Shown one piece after another: positions 1-6,400 of a stretch of 8,321 nucleotides of DNA (within the stretch, counting starts at the first letter, position 1; the number at the start of each line of letters is the position of its first letter). The DNA lies in the NCBI GenBank assembly GCA_012971835.1, contig JAAZFR010000043.1:1-8321 (forward strand), read 5' to 3'. The notes under the pieces were generated by a model. That model was not told the origin of the DNA and did no database searches. It was given only the letters and a program-made list of their open reading frames with translations. This DNA comes from Erysipelotrichia bacterium (GTDB lineage Bacteria > Bacillota_I > Bacilli_A > RFN20 > CAG-826). Both the position numbers and the translations under genes were made by a program.

Positions 1-24
1 ACACTATGGATTCAACGTCCTAGT

Positions 25-52
25 CTCATCACCGCCACGGGGCATCGATGAG
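25..52 (+). other. Possible small RNA hairpin in the rpsB upstream region
   Basis: The 6-base arm CTCATC (25-30) is complementary to GATGAG (47-52). Inside it, GCC (34-36) can pair with GGC (41-43) around an ACGG loop, leaving a 3x3 internal loop. No T-run follows, so it is not an intrinsic terminator. It lies about 37 bases before the rpsB ribosome binding site, where S2 autoregulatory leaders occur in some bacteria, but I do not recognise a known leader family and a chance fold is quite possible. Confidence 0.2.
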
Positions 53-88
53 GGATTGTTGTTGGAAGTAGTGGAGGAAAAACAAATT

Positions 89-93
89 GGAGG
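89..93 (+). promoter_or_regulatory. Ribosome binding site that sets the rpsB start
   Basis: GGAGG sits 7 bases before the ATG at 101, a near-ideal Shine-Dalgarno site. The reading frame is open further upstream, to the window edge, with TTG codons at 56, 59 and 62. None of those has a comparable site, so this motif decides in favour of ATG 101. Internal ATGs at 167, 173 and 209 also lack a good site. Confidence 0.85.
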
Positions 94-100
94 TTCACAA

Positions 101-1207
101 ATGAGTGAAGAAAAGGAAGTCGTCGCTGAGACAATTGTCGAAGAAGCGCCGCAACAAGAAGATGTGATGAAGATGGTTTTACATGATGAAAGCCAACCAA
201 TCATCACCATGAAAAAATTATTAGAGGCCGGTGTGCACTTTGGACATCAGACTCGCAAATGGAATCCAAAAATGGCTCGTTTCATTTATGGAGCTCGTAA
301 TGGAATTTACATTATCGACTTAGCTAAAAGTGCCGAAGCTGTTAGTGCAGCTTATAAAGCATTGTTCGATATTGTTAGTCGAAACGGTAAAGTTCTTTTT
401 GTCGGTACGAAAAAGCAATGTCAAGAAGCTGTGACTGAAGAAGCTCTTCGTTCAGGCAGTTTCTTTATCACTAACCGGTGGTTAGGCGGAACACTAACAA
501 ACTTTAAAACGATTGAAAGCCGTATTCGCTATTTAAAAGCACTTGAAGGAAAAGAAGCCGATGGTGTTTTTGAGCGTTTACCGAAAAAAGAAGTCGCGCT
601 TTTAAGAAAAGAAAAAGACAAATTGTCTTATACATTAGCTGGAATTAAAGAAATGCGTCGTTTGCCACAAGCTGTTATCGTCGTTGACCCAGAAGTCGAA
701 CGCAACGCAGTCCGTGAAGCTCGTAAATTGAAAATTCCCGTTTTTGGCATCGTCGATACAAATTCTGACCCGGATGTTTTAGATTACCCAATCCCAGCTA
801 ACGATGACGCAGTGCGCTCCGTTCGCCTTATCATCAGCGTTTTAGCCGATGCGGTTGTCGAAGCCAAAGGTGGAATCCCAGTTGTGGCTTACACAAGAGA
901 TGAAGGCGAAGAAGTAACGATGAAAGACGCCATCCGTCAAGCCGACAAAGAAAATGCTGAACGCCTCGCCGCAATTCGTGCTGCTCGTAAAGAACGTCAA
1001 GAAAGATACGAACGCTATCAAGCGATGAGAGCCGCCAAGCGCGAAGAATATCAAAATCAAAAAGAGAAACCAACCCCTGTCGTCGAATCTTCGAAAGAAG
1101 TGGTTGACAAAACTGAAGTAAAAGAAGATGTTAAACCAGCCAAGACTGCTGTAAAAAAAGCAAGTTCCAAAGCAAAAGGTGAAGACAAAGTAGAGGAGAA
1201 GGAATAA
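101..1207 (+). CDS. rpsB: 30S ribosomal protein S2, with N- and C-terminal extensions
   Basis: Structural protein of the small ribosomal subunit, bound late in 30S assembly and needed for S1 docking or initiation in many bacteria. The predicted protein has 368 residues; the family usually has about 240-260. The conserved core runs from about residue 37 to 257 and contains [19 protein letters not shown] (40-58), FVGTKKQ (100-106), [10 protein letters not shown] (126-135) and the region around [13 protein letters not shown] (195-207). Residues 1-36 form an acidic N-terminal extension. Residues 258-368 form a charged tail: an Arg/Glu/Lys/Ala-rich stretch (about 275-322) that looks like a long helix, then a Lys/Glu/Val-rich low-complexity end. 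ATG 101 is chosen because of the GGAGG at 89-93. The stop overlaps the tsf start by one base, so the two genes are probably translationally coupled. Identity is certain; only the role of the extensions is unknown. Confidence 0.97.
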   Translation: MSEEKEVVAETIVEEAPQQEDVMKMVLHDESQPIITMKKLLEAGVHFGHQTRKWNPKMARFIYGARNGIYIIDLAKSAEAVSAAYKALFDIVSRNGKVLFVGTKKQCQEAVTEEALRSGSFFITNRWLGGTLTNFKTIESRIRYLKALEGKEADGVFERLPKKEVALLRKEKDKLSYTLAGIKEMRRLPQAVIVVDPEVERNAVREARKLKIPVFGIVDTNSDPDVLDYPIPANDDAVRSVRLIISVLADAVVEAKGGIPVVAYTRDEGEEVTMKDAIRQADKENAERLAAIRAARKERQERYERYQAMRAAKREEYQNQKEKPTPVVESSKEVVDKTEVKEDVKPAKTAVKKASSKAKGEDKVEEKE

Positions 1208-2085
1208 TGGCATCAAGCAATTTAATTGAACTCATTAAAGTCCTACGTGAACGCACTGGTGCGGGCATGATGGATTGTAAAAAAGCCCTCGAAGAGAACA
1301 AACTGGATGTTGAAAAAGCTATCGACTGGTTACGCGAAAAAGGCATTGCCAAAGCCGCGAAAAAGGCAAGTCGAATTGCTGCCGAAGGACTGACGAAAGT
1401 CCATGTTTGTGAAGGATGTAATAAAGGTGTTGTTCTCGAAGTTAACTGTGAAACCGATTTCGTAGCTCGCGGCGATAAATTTATCGATCTTATCTCAAAC
1501 CTTGCCCAAGAAACCTTGCATAATGAACCAAGTGATATTGAGAAAGCTCGCGAATTAGTAGCTCAACATTTAACCGATGCGACGGTTGCTCTTGGCGAGA
1601 AAATAGATTATCGTCGTTTCGAAATTGTTAAAGCGAATGAAGGACAAGGCTTATCGTCATATATACATATGAATGGTAAAATTTCTGTTCTTGTTCTCTT
1701 AGAGAAAGCCGATCAAGAATTAGGAAAAGGTTTAGCGATGCATATCGCGGCCAATAATCCGAGTTACATTAGTCGGGAAGATATTCCGTCCGATACAATT
1801 GAACACGAGAAAAGCATCGCTCGCGAATTAGCAAAGTCTGATGAAAAATTAGCAAACAAACCCGCTAACATTTTCGAAGGAATTATTCTTGGAAAAGTCA
1901 ACAAGTTGCTTAGCGAATCTACTCTTTCCGAACAAACTTATTTACTCGATGGAGAAAAAAATGTCGCTGAAGTGCTTAAATCAAACAACAACAAAGTCTT
2001 GAAATTCGTTCGCTTCCAAGTTGGCGAAGGTATTGAAAAGCGTTGTTGCGACTTCACTGAAGAAGTGATGAGTCAAGTGAAATAA
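1207..2085 (+). CDS. tsf: Translation elongation factor Ts
   Basis: Cytoplasmic guanine-nucleotide exchange factor that releases GDP from EF-Tu so it can be reloaded with GTP. The protein has 292 residues, the normal full length. An N-terminal UBA-like domain (about 1-55) holds the first family signature around LRERTGAGMMDCKKAL (13-28). The second signature, EVNCETDFVAR, lies at 78-88 and includes the TDF residues that contact EF-Tu. The core repeats follow, with LAMHIAANNPSYISR in the second half, and the usual FVRFQVGEGIEKR near the C-terminus. The start is fixed by AGGAG at 1194-1198, 8 bases before the ATG, which lies inside the end of rpsB. rpsB-tsf pairing is the standard arrangement. 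A terminator-like hairpin begins at the stop codon. Nothing appears broken or unusual. Confidence 0.97.
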   Translation: MASSNLIELIKVLRERTGAGMMDCKKALEENKLDVEKAIDWLREKGIAKAAKKASRIAAEGLTKVHVCEGCNKGVVLEVNCETDFVARGDKFIDLISNLAQETLHNEPSDIEKARELVAQHLTDATVALGEKIDYRRFEIVKANEGQGLSSYIHMNGKISVLVLLEKADQELGKGLAMHIAANNPSYISREDIPSDTIEHEKSIARELAKSDEKLANKPANIFEGIILGKVNKLLSESTLSEQTYLLDGEKNVAEVLKSNNNKVLKFVRFQVGEGIEKRCCDFTEEVMSQVK

Positions 2086-2107
2086 ACACTCTTTAAGAGT
2101 GTTTTTT
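2085..2107 (+). terminator. Weak intrinsic terminator or attenuator between tsf and pyrH
   Basis: A perfect inverted repeat, AACACTCTT (2085-2093) and AAGAGTGTT (2095-2103), can form a stem of at least 7 base pairs with a TTTAA loop, followed by a run of T (2102-2107). The stem is AU-rich, so termination is likely partial. No promoter is visible in the 14 bases left before pyrH. Partial read-through from rpsB-tsf, or a promoter inside tsf, would therefore have to feed pyrH-frr. Confidence 0.7.
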
Positions 2108-2121
2108 CTTAAGGAGATCAT

Positions 2122-2841
2122 ATGGCAAACTACAAACGAATTCTACTCAAACTATCAGGTGAAGCACTATCCGATAATCGCCAAAAACTGATTCTTGATG
2201 CCAGTCATCTTGATATTATCGCTACAGCGATTAAATCTATGTATGAACAAGGTGTGCAAATCGCTATCGTCGTCGGAGCCGGAAACATTTGGCGAGGCAA
2301 ACTCGCTGAGCAAATCGGCATCGAAAGAAGCACAGCTGACTATATGGGTATGCTCGGGACAATTATTAATGCCCTTGCTTTGCAAAGCGCTGTCGAAAAA
2401 ACAGGATTAGAATGTCGCGTTATGTCAGCTATCGAAGTTAAAGCCGTCAGCGAACCATATATTAAAAAACGCGCCATTTCCCATATGGAAAAAGGCAGAG
2501 TAGTCATCTTTGCTGGTGGCACCGGCAATCCCTTCTTTACGACTGATACGACGGCGACCTTGCGGGCTATTGAAATCGAAGCGGACGCCATTCTCATGGC
2601 CAAAAATGGCGTTGATGGCGTCTATGATGATGATCCGCGAACAAACAAAAATGCTCACTTTATTCCCGAGATAACATTCGGAGATCTTCTTACGAAGAAT
2701 CTCCAGGTTATGGATCAAACAGCGGTTTCCATGATACAATATCAAGACATTATTATTCATGTTTTTAATATGAATGATACACATAATTTTCTTCGCATTT
2801 TAAACGGCGAAAAAATAGGAACAATCGTTAAGAAAGGATAA
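2122..2841 (+). CDS. pyrH: UMP kinase
   Basis: Phosphorylates UMP to UDP with ATP, an essential step of pyrimidine nucleotide supply; the bacterial enzyme is a hexamer of the amino-acid-kinase fold, unrelated to eukaryotic UMP/CMP kinases. The protein has 239 residues, the usual length. Visible motifs are KLSGEAL (10-16), VVGAGNIWRG (50-59, the nucleotide-binding glycine loop), ADYMGMLGTIINALALQ (72-88, with the UMP-binding Asp73), GGTGNPFFTTDTTATLRA (132-149), GVDGVYDDDPRTNKNA (163-178) and MDQTAVSM (197-204). The start has AGGAG at 2112-2116, 5 bases upstream. frr follows after 5 bases, consistent with co-transcription. A hairpin just upstream may limit transcription relative to rpsB-tsf. 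Confidence 0.97.
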   Translation: MANYKRILLKLSGEALSDNRQKLILDASHLDIIATAIKSMYEQGVQIAIVVGAGNIWRGKLAEQIGIERSTADYMGMLGTIINALALQSAVEKTGLECRVMSAIEVKAVSEPYIKKRAISHMEKGRVVIFAGGTGNPFFTTDTTATLRAIEIEADAILMAKNGVDGVYDDDPRTNKNAHFIPEITFGDLLTKNLQVMDQTAVSMIQYQDIIIHVFNMNDTHNFLRILNGEKIGTIVKKG

Positions 2842-2846
2842 CAATT

Positions 2847-3392
2847 ATGGATGAACTAGCCCTTGAAGCCCTCGATAAGATGGAGAAAACCGTTCAAGTT
2901 TTCAAAGCCAACCTCAACACGCTTAGAACCGGACGCGCTAATGCGGCTTTGCTTGATCGCATTGAAGTCGAATATTATGGCGACAAGATTCTCATCGGTC
3001 AAATTGCCTCTATTACTGTTCCTGAACCTCGTCAGTTGCTCGTTAAACCGTATGACAAGGGTGACTTAAAATCAATCGTTTCAGCCATTAACACCAGCGA
3101 TATAAGCATTAATCCGATTGTCGATGGCGATCAGATACGCTTGATTATTCCGGCGTTAACCGAAGAGACAAGACGCGATTTAGTTAAGCGTGCTAAAGTA
3201 TATTCGGAAGAGTCAAAAGTCGCTATTCGCAATATACGTCGTGAATATGTTGACTTTATAAAAAGCTCCGATGATTATAGTGACGACTTAAAAAAACGCA
3301 TAGAAGGCGAAATCCAAAAAGTTACGGATGAGTCGAATAAAAAAATTGAAGAAGTTCTCGTCACAAAAGAAAAAGAAATCATGTCGATATAA
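2847..3392 (+). CDS. frr: Ribosome recycling factor
   Basis: Cytoplasmic factor that, together with EF-G, splits post-termination ribosomes so the subunits can be reused. The protein has 181 residues; the family has about 185. Domain I is the three-helix bundle made of about residues 1-30 and 105-181, and carries the hallmarks NLNTLRTGRANAALLD (22-37) and VAIRNIRREYVDF (about 125-137). Domain II is the beta-rich hinge domain between them (VEYYG, ITVPEPRQLLVKPYDK). The conserved TSDISINP and LTEETRRDLVK segments are present. The ribosome binding site AAGGA (2834-2838) overlaps the end of pyrH and is 8 bases from the ATG. A terminator follows directly, so frr probably ends a transcript. Confidence 0.97.
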   Translation: MDELALEALDKMEKTVQVFKANLNTLRTGRANAALLDRIEVEYYGDKILIGQIASITVPEPRQLLVKPYDKGDLKSIVSAINTSDISINPIVDGDQIRLIIPALTEETRRDLVKRAKVYSEESKVAIRNIRREYVDFIKSSDDYSDDLKKRIEGEIQKVTDESNKKIEEVLVTKEKEIMSI

Positions 3393-3418
3393 GGGCGGTT
3401 AATCCGCTCTTTCTTTTT
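3391..3418 (+). terminator. Intrinsic terminator after frr
   Basis: AAGGGCGG (3391-3398) pairs with CCGCTCTT (3404-3411) through eight base pairs, one of them G-U, around a TTAAT loop. The T-rich tract TTTCTTTTT (3410-3418) follows. This is GC-richer than the hairpin after tsf and looks like a real end for the pyrH-frr transcript. The stem begins inside the frr stop codon. Confidence 0.8.
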
Positions 3419-3446
3419 ATTTAAAAAGGTTTTGGCGATTGATTCT

Positions 3447-3474
3447 TTTATACTGCGCCCGCCCATTGTATACT
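3447..3474 (+). promoter_or_regulatory. Candidate promoter for the uppS-polC block
   Basis: A good -10 hexamer TATACT (3469-3474) has a weak -35-like TTTATA (3447-3452) 16 bases upstream. A second TATACT at 3449-3454 lacks a recognisable -35. The site lies between the frr terminator and uppS, where a new promoter is expected. With normal spacing, transcription would start at about 3481, the A of the uppS ATG itself. The weak -35 keeps this call tentative. Confidence 0.45.
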
Positions 3475-3480
3475 ATTTAC

Positions 3481-4233
3481 ATGGTTTCGTATCAAAATAA
3501 CGACTCTTTAAAAACCTTCAATCTTGAAAAACCAATTGCTCATATTGCTTTTATCATGGATGGAAATGGTCGGTGGGCAAAAGCTAGAGGACTACCTCGC
3601 CATCTTGGACATAAAGAAGCGTGTGAAAGAATTATTGATGTGTTAAATAACTGCAGGGAATTTGGAATAAAAGTTATTTCTTTGTATGCTTTTTCAACTG
3701 AAAATTGGAAACGCCCAAAAACCGAAATCAGTCATCTTTTTCACTACTTGGAAGTGTTTTTTAATCGTGAGCTTAAAACGCTCATTCGCGATGGTGTCAA
3801 AGTGATAGTTTCCGGCGATGTTAGTCGCTTACCAAAGAAAACACAAAACACGATTTCTGATGCAATCAAACAAACCTCGGCTTGTGATCAACACATCATG
3901 AATATTTGCCTAAATTATGGCGGTCAGCAAGAAATAGTTCGGGCTGTAAAAATAATATCTGAAAAGGTTAACAATGGGTCGCTTAACATCAATCAAATTG
4001 ATGAAAAAACAGTATCGCAGTATCTCTATACGGCTGAATTGCCTCCGGTTGATTTAATGATTAGAACGAGTGGAGAGTACCGTTTATCAAATTTCTTACT
4101 CTGGCAAAATGCTTATGCTGAGTTTATTTTTCCAAAGGTTCATTGGCCTGATTTTGATCGCGAACAATTAATTCTTTGTCTACAAGAATATGTTAGTCGA
4201 AATCGTCGTTTCGGGGGGTTAAAAAATGAATAA
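3481..4233 (+). CDS. uppS: Isoprenyl transferase (undecaprenyl diphosphate synthase)
   Basis: Cis-prenyltransferase that adds isopentenyl diphosphate units to farnesyl diphosphate to give undecaprenyl diphosphate, the lipid carrier for peptidoglycan and other wall polymers. From ATG 3481 the protein has 250 residues, typical for the family. Motifs are IMDGNGRWA (25-33, catalytic Asp27), LGHKEA (42-47), SLYAFSTENWKRP (67-79), SGDVSRLP (111-118), LNYGGQQEIVRA (144-155), PVDLMIRTSGEYRLSNFLLWQ (189-209), AYAE (211-214, Mg-binding Glu214) and RNRRFGG (240-246). The start is uncertain: no Shine-Dalgarno site precedes ATG 3481. The frame stays open to a TTG at 3439, which has AAGG 9 bases upstream and would add 14 residues. 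I prefer 3481 because it gives the usual distance to IMDGNGRW. The end overlaps cdsA by 8 bases. Confidence 0.95.
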   Translation: MVSYQNNDSLKTFNLEKPIAHIAFIMDGNGRWAKARGLPRHLGHKEACERIIDVLNNCREFGIKVISLYAFSTENWKRPKTEISHLFHYLEVFFNRELKTLIRDGVKVIVSGDVSRLPKKTQNTISDAIKQTSACDQHIMNICLNYGGQQEIVRAVKIISEKVNNGSLNINQIDEKTVSQYLYTAELPPVDLMIRTSGEYRLSNFLLWQNAYAEFIFPKVHWPDFDREQLILCLQEYVSRNRRFGGLKNE

Positions 4234-5257
4234 AAACCTATCGAAAATTACCACAAACGAACTCTCAAGCGAAACAAAAGCTTCGATGAAAACGAGGGTT
4301 ATCACCTCAATTGTTTTAGCATTGATCTGTCTACCTTGTGCTTTTGTCGGTGGGTGGTTTTATTTTGCCCTAATCTTTATTGTTGTCGCGATTTCAACTC
4401 ATGAAATTGTCTCAGTTGAACGGAAAAGACGGTTCTCTCTTTTTATATACATTTTTTGTTTTGTGATAATGTTTGCTCTTGTTTATTGGGTTTTCATCAA
4501 AAACCAAGTTTTACAATACCGTGATAATCCAATAGATTATACTTTTGCCATTGAAAAAGGCTTCACGACAATGTCGGTTTCGACCATTGCCATTGCTGCT
4601 GCAGCAGGTGTGTTCTTTTTTGTTGTCTTGGCCAATGAAAAATTTACGATTCATGATGCGAGCTATCTATTTACGATGATTGTTGTGGTGGCTTTAGGAA
4701 TGCAAGCGCTGTTATTCATGCGCTACTATCCATACTCAAAATTTGCTTTTGATTCGGTGAATAATTCAATTGATATAACAACACCGACATTTAAATATTT
4801 ACATTCGGCGTTTCTTTTACTTTATTTAGCGATTGGTGTAATGATTAACGATATCGGTGCTTACTTTATTGGTTTACTATTTGGCCATAAAAAAGTGAAT
4901 CCTCGCATCTCTCCAAAAAAGACATGGGAAGGCTTTTTTGGTGGCATAATTGTCAGTTTTGTAATTTCGTTTGCTTTCGCTTTGACCGTTAGTTATTTTG
5001 GAATGCCCATTTTACCATTTTTAACGATTGATAAATGGTATTGGATACTTCTTTTGTCTTTAGCAATGCCCATTATTGGAAATCTTGGTGATTTCACCTT
5101 TAGTTCAATTAAACGCCATTACGAAATAAAAGATTTCGGAACCTTTTTACGGGGTCACGGTGGCGTTTTAGATCGCCTTGATTCAGCACTTTTTTCCGCC
5201 ATTGTGGTCGCAAGTCTTATTATTTTTATCAATAATGGATGGGATTTCTTTTTATGA
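4226..5257 (+). CDS. cdsA: Phosphatidate cytidylyltransferase (CDP-diglyceride synthase)
   Basis: Integral membrane enzyme that makes CDP-diacylglycerol from phosphatidate and CTP, the branch point to phosphatidylglycerol and cardiolipin. The protein has 343 residues against about 260-300 in most relatives. The excess is a polar N-terminus (1-20) and two longer loops (about 92-118 and 166-190). Hydrophobic segments suggest eight or more membrane helices. The family block DIGAYFIG...NPRISPKKTWEGFFGG (209-240) and the C-terminal signature (293-319: SIKR, IKDFG, HGGVLDRLD) are clear. Arg309 replaces the Pro normally found before GHGG. The ATG at 4226 overlaps uppS and has a G-run (4213-4218) 7 bases upstream. 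An internal Met21 start at 4286 would give a more usual N-terminus but has no visible ribosome binding site. The stop overlaps the dxr start as ATGA. Confidence 0.95.
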   Translation: MNKNLSKITTNELSSETKASMKTRVITSIVLALICLPCAFVGGWFYFALIFIVVAISTHEIVSVERKRRFSLFIYIFCFVIMFALVYWVFIKNQVLQYRDNPIDYTFAIEKGFTTMSVSTIAIAAAAGVFFFVVLANEKFTIHDASYLFTMIVVVALGMQALLFMRYYPYSKFAFDSVNNSIDITTPTFKYLHSAFLLLYLAIGVMINDIGAYFIGLLFGHKKVNPRISPKKTWEGFFGGIIVSFVISFAFALTVSYFGMPILPFLTIDKWYWILLLSLAMPIIGNLGDFTFSSIKRHYEIKDFGTFLRGHGGVLDRLDSALFSAIVVASLIIFINNGWDFFL

Positions 5258-6399
5258 AGCGCATCCTCCTTCTCGGAGCATCCGGAAGCATTGGTCAGCA
5301 AACCCTTGATGTCATTTCCTCTTATCCAAATGATTTTTCGTTAGTAGCCTTCTCGGTCGGCGAAAAAGTGGATGTTATTTCAAAAATCTTAAGAATACAT
5401 CCCGAGGTGAAGCATGTTTGTATCAAACATAAAGAATATATCGACATCCTAAAAAAACAGTTTCCAAAAATCGCTTTTTTTGGTGGTGATAAAGGGTTGG
5501 TCAAAATTATAAGGAAAGTTGATTGTGATTTAGTGGTCAATGCTTTAGTCGGTTTTGCTGGTTTTCCTCCGACAATTGCTGCTTTAAAAAAGAAAAGAAC
5601 TATTTGTTTGGCGAATAAAGAAAGTCTTGTCGTCGGTGGTGAAATCATCAATAAGTTACTTAAAAAAGGTTTTGGTAAGATTTTTCCAATCGATTCGGAG
5701 CATGTGGCAATAGCCAAATGTTTGAGTCACACAGAACGAAGCCAAATTGATAAGATAATTTTGACGGCCTCTGGAGGAGCGTTTCGCGATTTAACGGAAG
5801 AAGAAATGGCTCATGTCACACCTCAAGACGCCTTAAAACATCCGACGTGGCAGATGGGTGCTAAAATCACAATTGACTCGGCAACGATGATGAATAAAGG
5901 TTTTGAAATTATTGAAGCTTATTATTTGTTTGGGTTTTCTCTTGATAGGATTGAAGTATTGATGCACGACGAGAGCTATGTTCATTCACTTGTTAAGCTT
6001 AAAAACAATAGCTATCTTGCTGAAGTAAGCAAACCAGATATGCGCACACCAATCACATATGCTCTCTTTGAAGGCAAAAACCAATATGAAGTTGTTAGTG
6101 CGAAAACTATCGAATTGCTTGGACCTTATCATTTTCATCAATTTGTCAGCGAAAAATATCCTTGTGTTTCCCTCGCTAAGGAGGCCTTAGTTAAGGGGGG
6201 AACAGCCTTATCGGTTCTCAACGCTTCTAATGAAGTAGCGGTCTCTGCATTTTTAGAAAATCGTCTCCCCTTTTTAATGATTTCGGAAATTATTGAAAAA
6301 GAAATTAACTATGTTAAAGTAAGAAAACAAACAATTCGCAATGTCATTCAGGCTGACAAAAAAACTCGCCTTCATTTTCGCAAAGTATTAGGTAATTAA
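5254..6399 (+). CDS. dxr: 1-deoxy-D-xylulose 5-phosphate reductoisomerase
   Basis: NADPH- and divalent-metal-dependent enzyme that converts DXP to 2-C-methyl-D-erythritol 4-phosphate, the committed step of the MEP isoprenoid pathway and the target of fosmidomycin. The protein has 381 residues, the usual size. The NADPH-binding loop GASGSIGQQT lies at 8-17, and LANKESLVVGGE at 119-130. Metal ligands are Asp147 and Glu149 in PIDSEH and Glu218 in MMNKGFEIIEA. The flexible-loop region HPTWQMG (196-202, Trp199) and PDMRTPI (261-267) are present, followed by the C-terminal helical domain with NASNEVAV (323-330). An in-frame ATG at 5239 would add five residues, but ATG 5254 fits the family start, has GGATGGGA upstream (5237-5244) and makes a coupled ATGA overlap with cdsA. 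Its product pathway feeds UppS, encoded two genes upstream. Confidence 0.97.
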   Translation: MKRILLLGASGSIGQQTLDVISSYPNDFSLVAFSVGEKVDVISKILRIHPEVKHVCIKHKEYIDILKKQFPKIAFFGGDKGLVKIIRKVDCDLVVNALVGFAGFPPTIAALKKKRTICLANKESLVVGGEIINKLLKKGFGKIFPIDSEHVAIAKCLSHTERSQIDKIILTASGGAFRDLTEEEMAHVTPQDALKHPTWQMGAKITIDSATMMNKGFEIIEAYYLFGFSLDRIEVLMHDESYVHSLVKLKNNSYLAEVSKPDMRTPITYALFEGKNQYEVVSAKTIELLGPYHFHQFVSEKYPCVSLAKEALVKGGTALSVLNASNEVAVSAFLENRLPFLMISEIIEKEINYVKVRKQTIRNVIQADKKTRLHFRKVLGN

Positions 6400-6400
6400 C

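Noticed and set aside
1..45. Possible 3' end of a tRNA (GATTCAA... followed by ...CACCGCCA)
   Set aside because: The T-stem does not pair properly, the near-invariant G53-C61 pair is missing, and the acceptor spacing to CCA does not fit.
56..100. rpsB starting at TTG 56, giving 383 residues
   Set aside because: No ribosome binding site suits it, while ATG 101 has GGAGG at 7 bases. The extra residues resemble no S2 N-terminus.
842..1216. Reverse-strand open frame opposite the end of rpsB
   Set aside because: It is the antisense of the Lys/Glu-rich S2 tail, giving an artificial Phe/Leu-rich product with no ribosome binding site or recognisable family.
3426..3454. Second promoter using TATACT at 3449-3454
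   Set aside because: No -35-like hexamer lies 16-18 bases upstream; the nearest TTGGCG is only 11 bases away.
5239..5253. dxr starting at ATG 5239
   Set aside because: It adds five hydrophobic residues before the family-typical MKRILLLGASGSIG start and lacks a ribosome binding site. ATG 5254 gives the common ATGA overlap.
5322..5717. Reverse-strand open frame inside dxr
   Set aside because: It lies wholly opposite well-conserved dxr codons and shows no motif or initiation signal.
5776..5985. Dxr deviations from the E. coli sequence (SGGAF instead of SGGPF, HDES instead of HPQS)
   Set aside because: Bacilli Dxr proteins show similar variation at these places, and all metal and substrate residues are kept.
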